Counted from the first letter of the stretch, positions 32,815 to 41,941 are shown. The stretch is DNA of 64,000 bases from an uncultured Dehalococcoidia bacterium (GCA_951813255.1 OX638353.1:2539501-2603500); one strand, 5' to 3'. Notes: generated by a model not told the origin, from the letters alone. A program made the numbers and translations.

Positions 32815-33495
32815 ATGAGGGTGATCATCGCTCACCGCAATGCTGCTACCGGTCATGGCCTCGCGCTTCTGCTGGCCAAGTACGGCGACTTCGAGGTAGT
32901 GGCAGAGGTGTCCGATCCGTTGCAGATCGTGAACAGCGTCACCGCGGAGGGTTCCGACCTCCTTCTACTGGACTCTGAGTTCCCCGGCTTAGACTTGGAC
33001 GAAGCTATCCGCGAGGTGAAGAGGGTTGGGAAAGAGATCGCGGTGGCGGTCATCGCGGGCTCCGAAGACTGGTCTCTGCTGGACTCCTCGATGCGGGCTG
33101 GGGCTACCTCTTTCGTATCGATGAAGACAGACCCGGAACAGCTGGCGCTGTCGCTGCGCCTAGCGGGTGACGGGCATGTATTGGTGTCCACGCCTCTGGT
33201 TGCTTCTCTTTCCGACCTCTTCAGGAGCGACGACAATGGCCCGGGGAAGGAAGGCGACTCGCAGCAGGCGCACGACCTATCGCAGCGTGAGTTGGAGATT
33301 CTGCACCTGGTTGCCCAAGGTTACACCAATTCCGAAATTGGCGAGACTTTGGTGATTGCCGAGAATACGGTTAAGGTGCATATGCGCAACCTCCTCGGAA
33401 AATTGCAGTTGCGAAACCGCCAGCAGGCTGCCGCGTACGCTCTGCAGTCTGGAATAGTACGGAACCTGACGCTTCCTTCCACCAACCTGAGCTAG
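32815..33495 (+). CDS. NarL/LuxR-type response regulator with degenerate receiver
   Basis: The protein has 226 residues. ATG 32815 follows GGAGA. Residues 1-120 are a receiver domain with Asp53 (LLLLDSEFPG) and Lys104, but the acidic pair after strand one is replaced (IIAHRN, His7 and Arg8), so magnesium binding and normal phosphorylation are doubtful. Residues 155-215 are a typical LuxR HTH (LSQRELEILHLVAQGYTNSE, then NTVKVHMRNLLGKL). No histidine kinase is adjacent. The palindrome upstream suggests autoregulation. Targets may include the following Asp23 operon. Confidence 0.88.
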   Translation: MRVIIAHRNAATGHGLALLLAKYGDFEVVAEVSDPLQIVNSVTAEGSDLLLLDSEFPGLDLDEAIREVKRVGKEIAVAVIAGSEDWSLLDSSMRAGATSFVSMKTDPEQLALSLRLAGDGHVLVSTPLVASLSDLFRSDDNGPGKEGDSQQAHDLSQRELEILHLVAQGYTNSEIGETLVIAENTVKVHMRNLLGKLQLRNRQQAAAYALQSGIVRNLTLPSTNLS

Positions 33496-33911
33496 GCCCT
33501 AGCGATTGCCGCGCACACCCGCAACATGCTGTCTGTGCGCGTGTGACCTTTCCTCATGATGTTTTGAAAGACCGGCATATTGCGCCCTGAACGAGGGGGA
33601 GTACTTCCCGACGCGGAGGTGGTAGTGGCGGCGGAAGACGATACCCCCGTAGAACGGGGCGATTAATCGAGCCTACCCCGTTGGTGTCCCTGCGGCCCCA
33701 TGGGAAATAGTCCGCATGACAATGCCGAAATAGTCGGATTGGGTCTGTTGCCAGTGCATGGCGCCCGCTAATCTGGTAAGTGAGGCCTGAAGAGCCTGCG
33801 AATGTCCAGACCAAGGAACAACGTTGTTCCTTGGTGCAAAGGGCCCCAAGTGGCCCGATTCCCAAGCTCCTGGGGCCCTCAACGGAAACCCTGAAGAAGG
33901 AGGACAATCCC
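33496..33911. other. 416-base intergenic region before the Asp23 operon
   Basis: An inverted repeat CGCGCACA/TGTGCGCG (33510-33541, loop 16) may end transcription of the regulator gene. A CCCCGT/ACGGGG hairpin lies near 33645, and the 26-bp palindrome at 33810-33835. No gene is seen. Confidence 0.6.
33810..33835. promoter_or_regulatory. 26-bp perfect palindrome upstream of the Asp23 operon
   Basis: Half-site ACCAAGGAACAAC is followed without a gap by its exact complement. It lies 76 bases before the ATG at 33912. The length and perfection suit an operator for a dimeric or tetrameric repressor or activator; the same sequence could also form a hairpin in RNA. Confidence 0.65.
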
Positions 33912-34424
33912 ATGTTGGAATCACAGACATTGAATGGCAAGGAGGCCAGTGTGGCGGAGCAGGTCAGGGACGACGAGAGAGCCTCGGTGTTGGGCCGCCT
34001 TACCATCACAGAGCTGGAGTTGATGCCTCACGGAAGCGATATCACTGACATTGAGGCCTTCGAGATAACGGGCACGACGAACATCCACGAGGATGTGGTG
34101 GCTGCCATCGCCAACCGTGCCGCCCAGGACATACCGGGCGTGGCGGAGGTGGGCCTCAGGACCCTGAGAGGGGTTCTGTCCGAGAGGCTTGGAGGGTCGG
34201 AGCGCACCGCTAGGGGGGTGGCAGCCGAGGTCGGCAGCAAGGAGGCGATTCTGGACCTGACCCTGAAGGTGGTCTATGGCTTCAGTATACCGAAGACAGC
34301 CGTTGCAGTCCGGCAGCACGTGGCGAACCGGGTGCTGGAGTACTGCGGCCTCACCGCCAAGGAAGTCAATATCCATGTGGCCCGGTTGGATTTCCCCGCC
34401 CGCATGCCGGGGAGGGTGGAGTAA
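33912..34424 (+). CDS. Asp23/Gls24-family envelope stress protein, copy 1
   Basis: The protein has 170 residues. ATG 33912 follows AAGGAGGA. After a variable N terminus of 55 residues, the Asp23 domain reads TNIHEDVVAAIANRAAQDIP, ARGVAAEVGSKEAILDLTLKVVYG and ANRVLEYCGLTAKEVNIHVARLDF. In Firmicutes Asp23 gathers at the membrane through AmaP and belongs to the cell-envelope stress response. The partner genes follow in order (second Asp23, AmaP, DUF2273), so the same assembly is likely here. It shares about half of its residues with copy 2 in the core. Confidence 0.9.
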   Translation: MLESQTLNGKEASVAEQVRDDERASVLGRLTITELELMPHGSDITDIEAFEITGTTNIHEDVVAAIANRAAQDIPGVAEVGLRTLRGVLSERLGGSERTARGVAAEVGSKEAILDLTLKVVYGFSIPKTAVAVRQHVANRVLEYCGLTAKEVNIHVARLDFPARMPGRVE

Positions 34425-34509
34425 GGGTCGACCTAAAGGGAAGTGCCCGTGTTGGGCCCAACCATCAGTAACGACCAGCACTAGTTATCTATCAGTCGAG
34501 GAGGAGAAA

Positions 34510-34950
34510 ATGACTGAACAGACTGTGCAAGACCAAGCGCAAGATCAGGAGTCCCATCTGTCCGTGATTACCTCGTTCGAGGAGATCGAGGTGGGTGGCG
34601 AAACGACCATTGAGGATGACGTCATCGGAGCCATCGCAGGCTTGGCGGCCCAGGAGGTGGACGGCGTATCCTCGCTAGGCACCCGTTCCTTCCGACGCAT
34701 ACTGGCGGAGCGCGTGGCGGGCCGGGAGTCCAAGGCGCGGGGCGTGGCGGTGGAAGCCGGGCAGCGGGAAGCCATCCTGGATTTGGACATGCGAGTGAAC
34801 TACGGCTACAGCATCCCCGACATCGTAATTGATGTGCGCCAGACGGTGGCGCGACGGGTGCTGGAGATGGCCGGACTCATCACGAAGGAGATCAATATCA
34901 GCGTGGTGGGCATAGACTTCCCAGAAGGACACTCGGACCGGGTGGAGTAA
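34510..34950 (+). CDS. Asp23/Gls24-family envelope stress protein, copy 2
   Basis: The protein has 146 residues. ATG 34510 follows GAGGAG. The core matches copy 1 position by position (TIEDDVIGAIAGLAAQEVDG, ARGVAVEAGQREAILDLDMRV, NYGYSIPDIVIDVRQTVARR). The N terminus is shorter and Gln/Asp-rich. Two copies in tandem are usual for such operons and may form mixed filaments or rafts under the membrane. The gene is 85 bases from copy 1 and 112 bases from the AmaP gene, the latter gap holding two stable hairpins. Confidence 0.9.
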   Translation: MTEQTVQDQAQDQESHLSVITSFEEIEVGGETTIEDDVIGAIAGLAAQEVDGVSSLGTRSFRRILAERVAGRESKARGVAVEAGQREAILDLDMRVNYGYSIPDIVIDVRQTVARRVLEMAGLITKEINISVVGIDFPEGHSDRVE

Positions 34951-34996
34951 TAAGCACTACCCAGGAGTTGAATCACCGTCGCAAGACAATATCTGG

Positions 34997-35047
34997 GCGG
35001 CCCCATTGGATTGGGGCCGCCTGCTCGCGCCACGTGAGAGGCGCGAG
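34997..35047 (+). promoter_or_regulatory. Tandem hairpins between asp23 copy 2 and amaP
   Basis: Two 8-bp perfect stems follow each other: GCGGCCCC/GGGGCCGC (34997-35020) and CTCGCGCC/GGCGCGAG (35024-35047). The second ends four bases before the GGGAG site of the AmaP gene. There is no T-run, so mRNA stability or translation control is more likely than termination, perhaps to set the high Asp23:AmaP ratio. Confidence 0.55.
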
Positions 35048-35062
35048 TGAGGGAGAATCAAA

Positions 35063-35689
35063 ATGGGCCTGTGGAATAAAATCATAGTTTCCCTGCTGGC
35101 CCTGTTCCTCATCGTCTCCGCGCTCATGACCCTCCTGGTGGCGACCGAGGCGGTGGCCCCCGACTTCCTTCCCGGCGGCAGTTATTCTCCAAACGGAACC
35201 CTCGTTCAAGCGTCCTGGTTCCAGCCACAGTTGGAGGACTTGGCCGCCTACAGTGGGCCAGCCGAGGTTACGACGATAGCCATTTCCATAGCGGTCGCGG
35301 CAGTGATGTTGGCGGTGTTGGTGATGGAATTGGGCGCCGGACAAAGGGCAGTAAGTCTGCTTATCAGCATTGCCGGAGATGGAGGTCTCTCTATTGATGA
35401 GGACAGCGTTCGCTACCTAGCGGAGCGCACGGGGCTGAGCAACAGGCAAGTATCGGGGCTTAGATGTCGAGTAGAGGTACAGAGCAGACGTTCGATCGCT
35501 CCTGCCCGGGTCATCATCACCTGTTATCCTAGGGTCAACCTAGGCAGCAACATACAGGAGGTGCGCGACGACCTGAGCCAGCGGATCAAGGAGACGGTAG
35601 AGGGGCTGACGGGCCTGCAGGTACTACGAGTGGATGTTGCAAGGGTGCGGTACGACAAAGCCGACACAGCCAAGCTGATGGGTGGTTAG
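35063..35689 (+). CDS. amaP: Alkaline shock membrane-anchor protein (AmaP-like)
   Basis: The protein has 208 residues. ATG 35063 follows GGGAG. Two membrane helices are visible, residues 7-27 (IIVSLLALFLIVSALMTLLV) and about 72-95 (EVTTIAISIAVAAVMLAVLV), followed by a cytoplasmic alpha/beta domain of 110 residues (VRYLAERTGLSNRQVSG, VIITCYPRVNLG, GLTGLQVLRVDVARVRYD). This is the AmaP layout, which anchors Asp23 to the membrane. Position between asp23 and the DUF2273 gene supports the call. Confidence 0.85.
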   Translation: MGLWNKIIVSLLALFLIVSALMTLLVATEAVAPDFLPGGSYSPNGTLVQASWFQPQLEDLAAYSGPAEVTTIAISIAVAAVMLAVLVMELGAGQRAVSLLISIAGDGGLSIDEDSVRYLAERTGLSNRQVSGLRCRVEVQSRRSIAPARVIITCYPRVNLGSNIQEVRDDLSQRIKETVEGLTGLQVLRVDVARVRYDKADTAKLMGG

Positions 35690-35692
35690 GTC

Positions 35693-35896
35693 ATGAGCGA
35701 CGCAAAATCCAAGGGACTGGCCATCGGGTTGGCAATGGGCATTGTGCTGGTCTGGCTGGGAGTCTGGCAGGCTATTGTAGTGGGAGTGCTAGGCTTGGCG
35801 GGACTGATGATAGGCAAGTTCTTTGACGGCGAGCTATTGTTCGTCTACTCCCTGTTGGAGCGGTTCATCGACGAACGGCGCCGCTACCGGGATTGA
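35693..35896 (+). CDS. DUF2273 small membrane protein
   Basis: The protein has 67 residues. ATG 35693 is three bases from the AmaP stop. It has two short hydrophobic segments (LAIGLAMGIVLVWLGVWQAI and VVGVLGLAGLMIGKFF), then an acidic/basic C-terminal helix (ERFIDERRRYRD). The GKxxDG segment after the second helix is typical of DUF2273, which nearly always sits in Asp23/AmaP operons. It probably helps to anchor the Asp23 layer. It is the last gene of the operon; the convergent MpaB gene ends 24 bases further. Confidence 0.85.
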   Translation: MSDAKSKGLAIGLAMGIVLVWLGVWQAIVVGVLGLAGLMIGKFFDGELLFVYSLLERFIDERRRYRD

Positions 35897-35920
35897 ACAT
35901 CGGACGAGGACTCCTCGCCA

Positions 35921-37108
35921 CTACCACTTGCTGGACTCTTCGGCGTATACGTGGTCAGGCAATCTGTAGCTGATTCCTGCTTCGTCGTATACCGCGGTCT
36001 CAATCAGACCTGTAAACCTGTTCAAATTGTATTCCTGGTCTCGTCCGGGCACCAACTTGGCCAATATCTGAGCATAACGCTCTTGGAGCCACCACCACGG
36101 AACAGCCCCAAAGGAGGAGACCTTGGGATATCGGAGCTTATCGGCGGTAGTCTTACCGACGAGTCCGCGTGAAAGTCGGAATACATAGCTCGCCAGCTTG
36201 CGCCGCTCATCAGGGGCAGTAACGCCTGCGATCAAGGGTGCGGAGTTGACCAGGGCGTGTGCCATCTCGATGGACTCAATCTCGGTATCGGGCTCGCACA
36301 TACCGCCGATTTCGTAGAGTTCCAGGGCGTCGGCCCCTTCGCGGTACAGGATAGTATCGGGAATGCCCATCAGGTAGCCGGAGTAGCGCCATACGGCCAT
36401 GAAGCTGGCGTACTCTTCATCGTTATAGTCAGCGCCCAAGGTTTTCATGTGCTTCAGCAACCTTGCCGAAAATGATGCGATGGCGTAACCCAGATGTGCG
36501 GTGCTGAGGGGCAAGCCCCATGCCTCGGTGTCCCATTGATCTGAGTGCGACAGGAGCAGCCTTATCCTTGCGTGGATTATGCGAATGCGGACGGAAAGCT
36601 TCCAGCCGTCTCCCTCTCTTTCCAAACCGCCGGGCAAGAAGATGTCCATCATGTGCCGGTTGTTGTTTTTCAGACGCCGCTCGCCTTGGTCCCGTACGCG
36701 TCCGGTGATGGAGAAGGACTTGGCGATATTAGTGGTAAAGCCTTCCACCAGTACGCCAGCTACGAACGCTGCTAGGACCAACCTGGAATTCCTGTGGAAC
36801 ATTCGAACGCCCGGTAGGAAGGCCGAAAGATCCAGCCATTCGGGGGCGGTCTCGGCGTCTGTGAAGAATGCGCGCACAGAGGCAGGGGCATCGTGAAGGG
36901 CGGTCCCGCGGGGGTTATCCATGCCTGCTTGGATGAGGCGCGTTGACTCTTCCCGACCAAGCTCCGCGAAGTCAGCCATCATCGCTTCGCCGATGGGGTC
37001 TCCGATCAGGGTGTGTGCGACATAGTTATCCGCCAACCGGGGAGAGACTAGGCGCGCCTTTACATAACCGGGCCTGTAGTCAGTCGGTATTGTCGACGCT
37101 TCAATCAT
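35921..37108 (-). CDS. MpaB/Lcp-like oxygenase (DUF2236)
   Basis: The protein has 395 residues. ATG 37108 has GGAGGG 13 bases upstream. The mostly helical DUF2236 domain is recognised from FHRNSRLVLAAFVAGVLVEG, KSFSITGRVRDQGERRL, NNNRHMMDIFLPGGLE, RIRIIHARIRLLL with the likely heme-binding His, and YSGYLMGIPDTILY. The family includes latex-clearing protein, which cleaves polyisoprene with a b-type heme, and MpaB of mycophenolic acid synthesis. Unlike secreted Lcp there is no Tat signal, so it should be cytoplasmic. It is followed on the same strand by nothing close; the MMPL gene lies just upstream. Confidence 0.85.
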   Translation of the reverse strand: MIEASTIPTDYRPGYVKARLVSPRLADNYVAHTLIGDPIGEAMMADFAELGREESTRLIQAGMDNPRGTALHDAPASVRAFFTDAETAPEWLDLSAFLPGVRMFHRNSRLVLAAFVAGVLVEGFTTNIAKSFSITGRVRDQGERRLKNNNRHMMDIFLPGGLEREGDGWKLSVRIRIIHARIRLLLSHSDQWDTEAWGLPLSTAHLGYAIASFSARLLKHMKTLGADYNDEEYASFMAVWRYSGYLMGIPDTILYREGADALELYEIGGMCEPDTEIESIEMAHALVNSAPLIAGVTAPDERRKLASYVFRLSRGLVGKTTADKLRYPKVSSFGAVPWWWLQERYAQILAKLVPGRDQEYNLNRFTGLIETAVYDEAGISYRLPDHVYAEESSKW

Positions 37109-37129
37109 AGCGTGCTTGTGCCCTCCGAA

Positions 37130-39457
37130 CTAACGCTCCAGTTCCGATGACCTTGGGTCCGTTCCTTCTTCCGCCTCTACACGCAGGTCCGGCAGCCACC
37201 GCAGGAAGGATGGCAGGTACCAGTTCCTACTGCCTAGCAGTTCCATAGTAGCAGGAACGAGCACCGACCGCACCAAGGTTGCGTCGAGGAATATAGCCAC
37301 CGACAGGCCGAATCCCACTTGCTGGTTGATGATGGTGTCCCCGGCAGCGAAGGCCCCGAACACGGCGACCATGATAAGGGCGGCCCCGGTGATGAGCCCC
37401 GCCGTGGAACGGAGGCCATAGGCCACTGCCTCGGCGTTGTCGCCTGTCTGGTCAAAGCGTTCGCGGATACGGCTCAGGAGGAAGACGTGGTAGTCCATGG
37501 ATAGGCCAAAGAGGATAGAGAACAGGAAGAGGGGTATCCAAGCGTCGATGACCTCGGCTTCCTGGAAGCCGAGCAAGTCCCTTGCCACACCCTTTTGGAA
37601 TACCAGCACCAGCAATCCGTAGGCCGTGCCCACGGACAGAAGGTTCATGATGACGGCCTTAATGGGTATGACTAGAGACCGGAAGACCAGCATCAATATC
37701 AGGAAGCTACACCCTAGGACAAAGGCAAAGACAATAGGGGTGTAGGTGCTCACCGTGGAGAACACATCAGCAGTCTCAGCAGTCACTCCACCAACCAAGA
37801 CCTCAGCCTCGACGCCTTCAAAGGCGGCGGGGATGTACTCTTCGCGGATGACAGTAGCCACGTCGACAGTGGCCTGGCTGCGGGACTCACCTTGTATGTA
37901 AAGGGTGACCACAGCTAGGTCACCCGCGTCATTGACCAGCGGTTCAGGAGAAGCCAGTACCAGTCGCTGGTCTCCTTCCAGGGAAGTCTGCAATTTGACT
38001 ATGGCATTCCGCACGGGGCTGCCATCCTCACCTATGTTCCCGTCTATGACGATTTCAGTTGGATAGACCAAGCCAAAGGAGAAGTCCTGCTCCATCACCT
38101 CGAAGGCTTCTCTGCTCTGCGCACCTTCGGGGAACACGTCTACACCGTTAAGCCCGGTATCTATCTGGAAGTAGAAAACGATGGCCACGACCATCGGAGC
38201 AGCGACGACAGCGATGCTGATGTGGGGGAAGCGCATGACCACCCGCGTAATCCGGTCCCAGAACCCATGCCCCGAGGCGTTGGAAGGGTCGTCGGGCTGG
38301 GTACTCCTCTTGCCGAAAAATGGGACCGGCAGCCGATTGATCATCGTTCCGTGCAAGGCCAGGTTGGCTGGCAGGAGGGTGAGAGTAGCGGCCAGGGCGA
38401 CGAGGACGACCAGTATTGCCCCGATGCCGAGGGACTGGAAGAAGGAGAAGGGGACTATAAGCATGCCGCAGAGGGCAATCACGACGGTCAGACCGCTGAA
38501 AAGCACTGTCCGACCCGCCGTGGCCCCAGCGCGTGCAATGGCCGCCTGCACGTCCAAGCCGCGGGCCAATTCGTCACGGTAACGCGAAATTATGATGAGT
38601 GAATAGTCGATGCCCACGGCCAAGCCTATCATGATAATCATCAGAGTGACGAAGAAGATGAGGTCGAAAACCTGGCCGATGAGGGCGGTGATGCCGAAGG
38701 CGACCACTACGCAAACGATGGACAAGCCGACAGGCATCAAGGCCGCAACGATGGTGCCAAAGAGAACCACGAGGATGATCAGCGCGACCGGCAGGCCGAT
38801 ACGCTCTCCCTGACGAAGGTCGCTTTCCGCCAATTCGTTCTGCTCGTGGGAGATGCTGGCGTCGCCCACTATCAGGACGCGGAACCCGTCCTCTCCATCC
38901 GCTTCGTCCACGACATCCAAGACTGGCTCGACGTTCTTCAGTGCTTGGTCAAAGTCGCCAGTTAAAGTCAGCCGCATTATCGTGGTCCTGCCATCGGCGG
39001 ACACGGTCTGCTCACGCTGGGCAAGCTGTTCCGGGGTAAGCAGTGGGAGAAGCTGCTCTGGGACGAAGTAGTGCTCGACAGTCGAGACGGTCTCGGGGCC
39101 TAGGGCTTGGAGTTGGGAGGCCAACTCGACTACCTTAGCTGCGAACTCGGGATCTTCGACAGTCAGGGAGTCCGACTGGACAATGACGATCTCGGTCCTA
39201 GGCTTGGGGCCGCGCAGCCGGTCTTGTAGCAGACGTTCAGCACGGGGCGCTTCTGCACCACCGCCAAGTTTGAACTCGGTCGTGGTCGCACTATCGAGGA
39301 AATCCACGGGGCCGAGGTTGAGGCCGAGTTCGGCGTCGTCCCCCAGAATACCACCGACAATGGCGAGCACCGCCCAGATTCCGAGGACCAAGACCGCCTT
39401 TCGAGCGCAGATGCGGGCCAGCCATTCGGTCAAGTTGCGCTTCCCTCCATTGGGCAT
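37130..39457 (-). CDS. MMPL/RND-superfamily transporter
   Basis: The protein has 775 residues with the duplicated RND design: one N-terminal helix (VLVLGIWAVLAIVGGIL), a large outer domain, a bundle of five to six helices with GLAVGIDYSLIIISRYRDEL, then a second outer domain and bundle with FGLSMDYHVFLLSRIRERFD. The Asp-Tyr pairs in GIDYS and SMDYH are the proton-relay residues of MMPL proteins. Such proteins export lipids or hopanoid-like compounds, and in this cell could serve the outer surface. The MpaB gene lies 21 bases downstream on the same strand and is probably co-transcribed. Confidence 0.92.
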   Translation of the reverse strand: MPNGGKRNLTEWLARICARKAVLVLGIWAVLAIVGGILGDDAELGLNLGPVDFLDSATTTEFKLGGGAEAPRAERLLQDRLRGPKPRTEIVIVQSDSLTVEDPEFAAKVVELASQLQALGPETVSTVEHYFVPEQLLPLLTPEQLAQREQTVSADGRTTIMRLTLTGDFDQALKNVEPVLDVVDEADGEDGFRVLIVGDASISHEQNELAESDLRQGERIGLPVALIILVVLFGTIVAALMPVGLSIVCVVVAFGITALIGQVFDLIFFVTLMIIMIGLAVGIDYSLIIISRYRDELARGLDVQAAIARAGATAGRTVLFSGLTVVIALCGMLIVPFSFFQSLGIGAILVVLVALAATLTLLPANLALHGTMINRLPVPFFGKRSTQPDDPSNASGHGFWDRITRVVMRFPHISIAVVAAPMVVAIVFYFQIDTGLNGVDVFPEGAQSREAFEVMEQDFSFGLVYPTEIVIDGNIGEDGSPVRNAIVKLQTSLEGDQRLVLASPEPLVNDAGDLAVVTLYIQGESRSQATVDVATVIREEYIPAAFEGVEAEVLVGGVTAETADVFSTVSTYTPIVFAFVLGCSFLILMLVFRSLVIPIKAVIMNLLSVGTAYGLLVLVFQKGVARDLLGFQEAEVIDAWIPLFLFSILFGLSMDYHVFLLSRIRERFDQTGDNAEAVAYGLRSTAGLITGAALIMVAVFGAFAAGDTIINQQVGFGLSVAIFLDATLVRSVLVPATMELLGSRNWYLPSFLRWLPDLRVEAEEGTDPRSSELER

Positions 39458-39599
39458 ATAGACATTCTGCGATGCATCGTACTATGCGGTAGGCTGCACT
39501 GCCAACGAGTGGGGATCTGAAGAATGGCCGAACTACACCGACTGGTGGACTTCAAGCACTGACATTCCCTCGCTGACTGCAACAAAGGATAGGGAGTAA

Positions 39600-39605
39600 T
39601 ATAAT
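39600..39605 (+). promoter_or_regulatory. Candidate -10 box for recQ
   Basis: An exact TATAAT lies 58 bases before the GTG start of recQ. The best -35 candidate (CTGACT at 39573) is too far, so only the -10 is supported. Confidence 0.4.
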
Positions 39606-39662
39606 CGTCGCCGCTCTTACCATCCCCCTGCGGCCAATCGCACGGGAGGGACTACCATCTCA

Positions 39663-41885
39663 GTGGACACCGACGCTGACACACTGACTGTCCTCAAGTC
39701 CAGTTTCGGTTACGACAGCTTCCGGGGCTTGCAGGAAGAAATAATCGATAACGTCCTAGCTGGCCGTGACAGCCTGGTGTTGATGCCGACGGGGGCTGGC
39801 AAGTCTCTCTGCTACCAACTGCCCGCGCTGATGTTCAAAGGCATCACCTTGGTAATTTCGCCCCTCATCGCACTCATGAAGGACCAAGTGGATGCCCTGA
39901 ACGTCAATGGCATTCCAGCCCGCTCCATCAATAGTGCCCAATCACGCTGGGAGATGGAGGAGATACAGGGAGAGATACGTCAAGGACATATCAAGCTGCT
40001 ATATGCAGCGCCGGAGCGGCTGGCCCTGCCCGACTTCCGTAGTTTCCTTCACAGTCTGGACCTGAACCTAATAGCCATAGACGAGGCACACTGCATATCG
40101 GAGTGGGGCCACGAGTTCCGGCCTGACTACCGTAATCTGCTACAGATGAGGCAGGACTTCCCCCAAGTGCCGGTAATCGCCCTTACTGCCACGGCCACTC
40201 AACGCGTGCGGGAGGACATTATCAGTCAGCTTGACCTTCACGAAGGCCAAGTGTTCCTCTCCAGCTTTAACCGTGGCAATCTCAGCTATTCCGTCTACCC
40301 CAAGTCGGAGTCGATATCCCTGCTCATGTCGATGATGCAGAAGTTGAAGGGTCAATCCGCCATCATTTATTGCCTATCGAGGCGCGAGACGGAAGAATTG
40401 GCGGACGGCTTGAAGAGACGCGGTTTTGAAGCCCGTCCCTACCACGCCGGACTCGACGCCCAGACCCGGCGCCAGAACCAAGAGGACTTCGTGCGGGACC
40501 GGGTGCCCATCATAGTAGCTACCGTAGCCTTCGGCATGGGCATCGACAAGCCAGACGTCCGCTTGGTGGTCCACAACAGCATCCCCAAGTCCCTTGAAGG
40601 CTACTACCAAGAAACAGGGCGTGCCGGCAGGGACGGACTGCCCAGCGAGTGCGTCCTCTTCTTCGGGTATGGCGACAAGGCAAGGCAGGACTACTTCGTC
40701 AATCAGATGGAGAGCCCGACAGAACAGTCCCACGCCCGGCAGAAGCTATCCCAGATGGTTGACTACGCCCAGTCGGCAAGCTGTCGTCGTCGCATCCTTC
40801 TGGAGTATTTCGGGGAGGAGTGGACCGAAGAGAACTGTGGCGGATGCGATGTATGCCTACGGACCGCTGATGATTTCGACGCCACCGAGATCTCCCAGAA
40901 GATACTATCCGCGATCATCCGCACCGGAGAGCGGTTCGGCGCGGTGCACATCATACAAGTGCTGACAGGAAGCCGAGAGAAGAAGGTCCTTGATCTGGGA
41001 CATGACCGACTAAGTGTGTATGGGATAGTCAGGGACTTCGACCGCACGGAGTTGCGCGAGATAGTCGGGCAACTCCGTGCGCGCGGGTTCCTCGTGCGCA
41101 AAGAGGGGGAGTATGCGGTGCTGGCGGTCACGCCCGAAGGGCGAGAGTTCCTGCAGCAGCGAAAGCGGCTGGCCCTACCCCGTCCGCAATCCCCGAAGGA
41201 TGAGGAGCGCCATCACCGTAGCCGGCGGAGCAGTGAGCCAATCGAATCGGGAGATTATGACGAGAAACTGTTCCAAGAGTTACGAAGCCTCCGACGCCGC
41301 TTGGCTGAAGCTAACAATGTTCCGCCCTTCGTCGTGTTCGGAGATGTCACGGTGCGCCATATCGCCGCCTCTGTGCCACTGACATTGGAACATTTCGCCA
41401 GCATACCTGGTGTTGGTGAAGTGAAGCTGCGACAGTACGGGCAAGCTTTCCTGAAGGTCATTCAAGAATACGCTGAGGCCAACGGCTTGCCTCCTGTGAC
41501 GTATGACAGGCTGGTCCGATGGGAAGTGGGCAATGAGCCGGTAGGACGCGAGCGCCCATCGCGAGGTCGTGGTGCGACCTATGAGGCAACGCGAGAACTG
41601 CTCTCTCAAGGTCTCTCGATAGGCGATGCAGCGCAACAGCGAGGCTTGGCACGGACGACCATCGTGGGCCACTTGGAGCGCATCAGCGACCAAGAGGAGC
41701 CGCTGGACCTCACCCACCTTTTGCCGTCGCCGGAAAGGTTATCTGAAATCGAGCAGGCCTTTCATTCTTGTGGCAGCATCTTCCTCCGGGCCGTCTGGGA
41801 GTGCCTAGGGCCAGAATTCTCTTACGAGGAGATCCGGCTGGCCCGCTTATATCTGAGGCAAGAAGGGCGACTTCCTCAAGAATAG
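39663..41885 (+). CDS. recQ: ATP-dependent DNA helicase RecQ
   Basis: The protein has 740 residues from GTG 39663, with GGGAGGG about 13 bases upstream. Helicase domain: PTGAGKS (42-48), DEAHCISEWGHEFRPDY (motif II and the aromatic-rich loop) and QETGRAGRDG (motif VI). The RecQ zinc site follows (SCRRRILLEYF and NCGGCDVC), then a winged-helix RQC domain. An HRDC domain covers about 525-605, and the last 100 residues hold an extra HTH (SIGDAAQQRGLARTTIVGHL) as in long RecQ forms of Firmicutes. It unwinds DNA 3' to 5' in repair. It precedes the AddB/AddA-like pair in the same direction, so a repair locus is likely. Confidence 0.95.
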   Translation: MDTDADTLTVLKSSFGYDSFRGLQEEIIDNVLAGRDSLVLMPTGAGKSLCYQLPALMFKGITLVISPLIALMKDQVDALNVNGIPARSINSAQSRWEMEEIQGEIRQGHIKLLYAAPERLALPDFRSFLHSLDLNLIAIDEAHCISEWGHEFRPDYRNLLQMRQDFPQVPVIALTATATQRVREDIISQLDLHEGQVFLSSFNRGNLSYSVYPKSESISLLMSMMQKLKGQSAIIYCLSRRETEELADGLKRRGFEARPYHAGLDAQTRRQNQEDFVRDRVPIIVATVAFGMGIDKPDVRLVVHNSIPKSLEGYYQETGRAGRDGLPSECVLFFGYGDKARQDYFVNQMESPTEQSHARQKLSQMVDYAQSASCRRRILLEYFGEEWTEENCGGCDVCLRTADDFDATEISQKILSAIIRTGERFGAVHIIQVLTGSREKKVLDLGHDRLSVYGIVRDFDRTELREIVGQLRARGFLVRKEGEYAVLAVTPEGREFLQQRKRLALPRPQSPKDEERHHRSRRSSEPIESGDYDEKLFQELRSLRRRLAEANNVPPFVVFGDVTVRHIAASVPLTLEHFASIPGVGEVKLRQYGQAFLKVIQEYAEANGLPPVTYDRLVRWEVGNEPVGRERPSRGRGATYEATRELLSQGLSIGDAAQQRGLARTTIVGHLERISDQEEPLDLTHLLPSPERLSEIEQAFHSCGSIFLRAVWECLGPEFSYEEIRLARLYLRQEGRLPQE

Positions 41886-41941
41886 GGCTAGCCGCCGTTG
41901 GCAGATGCCCACACCACAGCCCACTACGATAGAATCAACCC

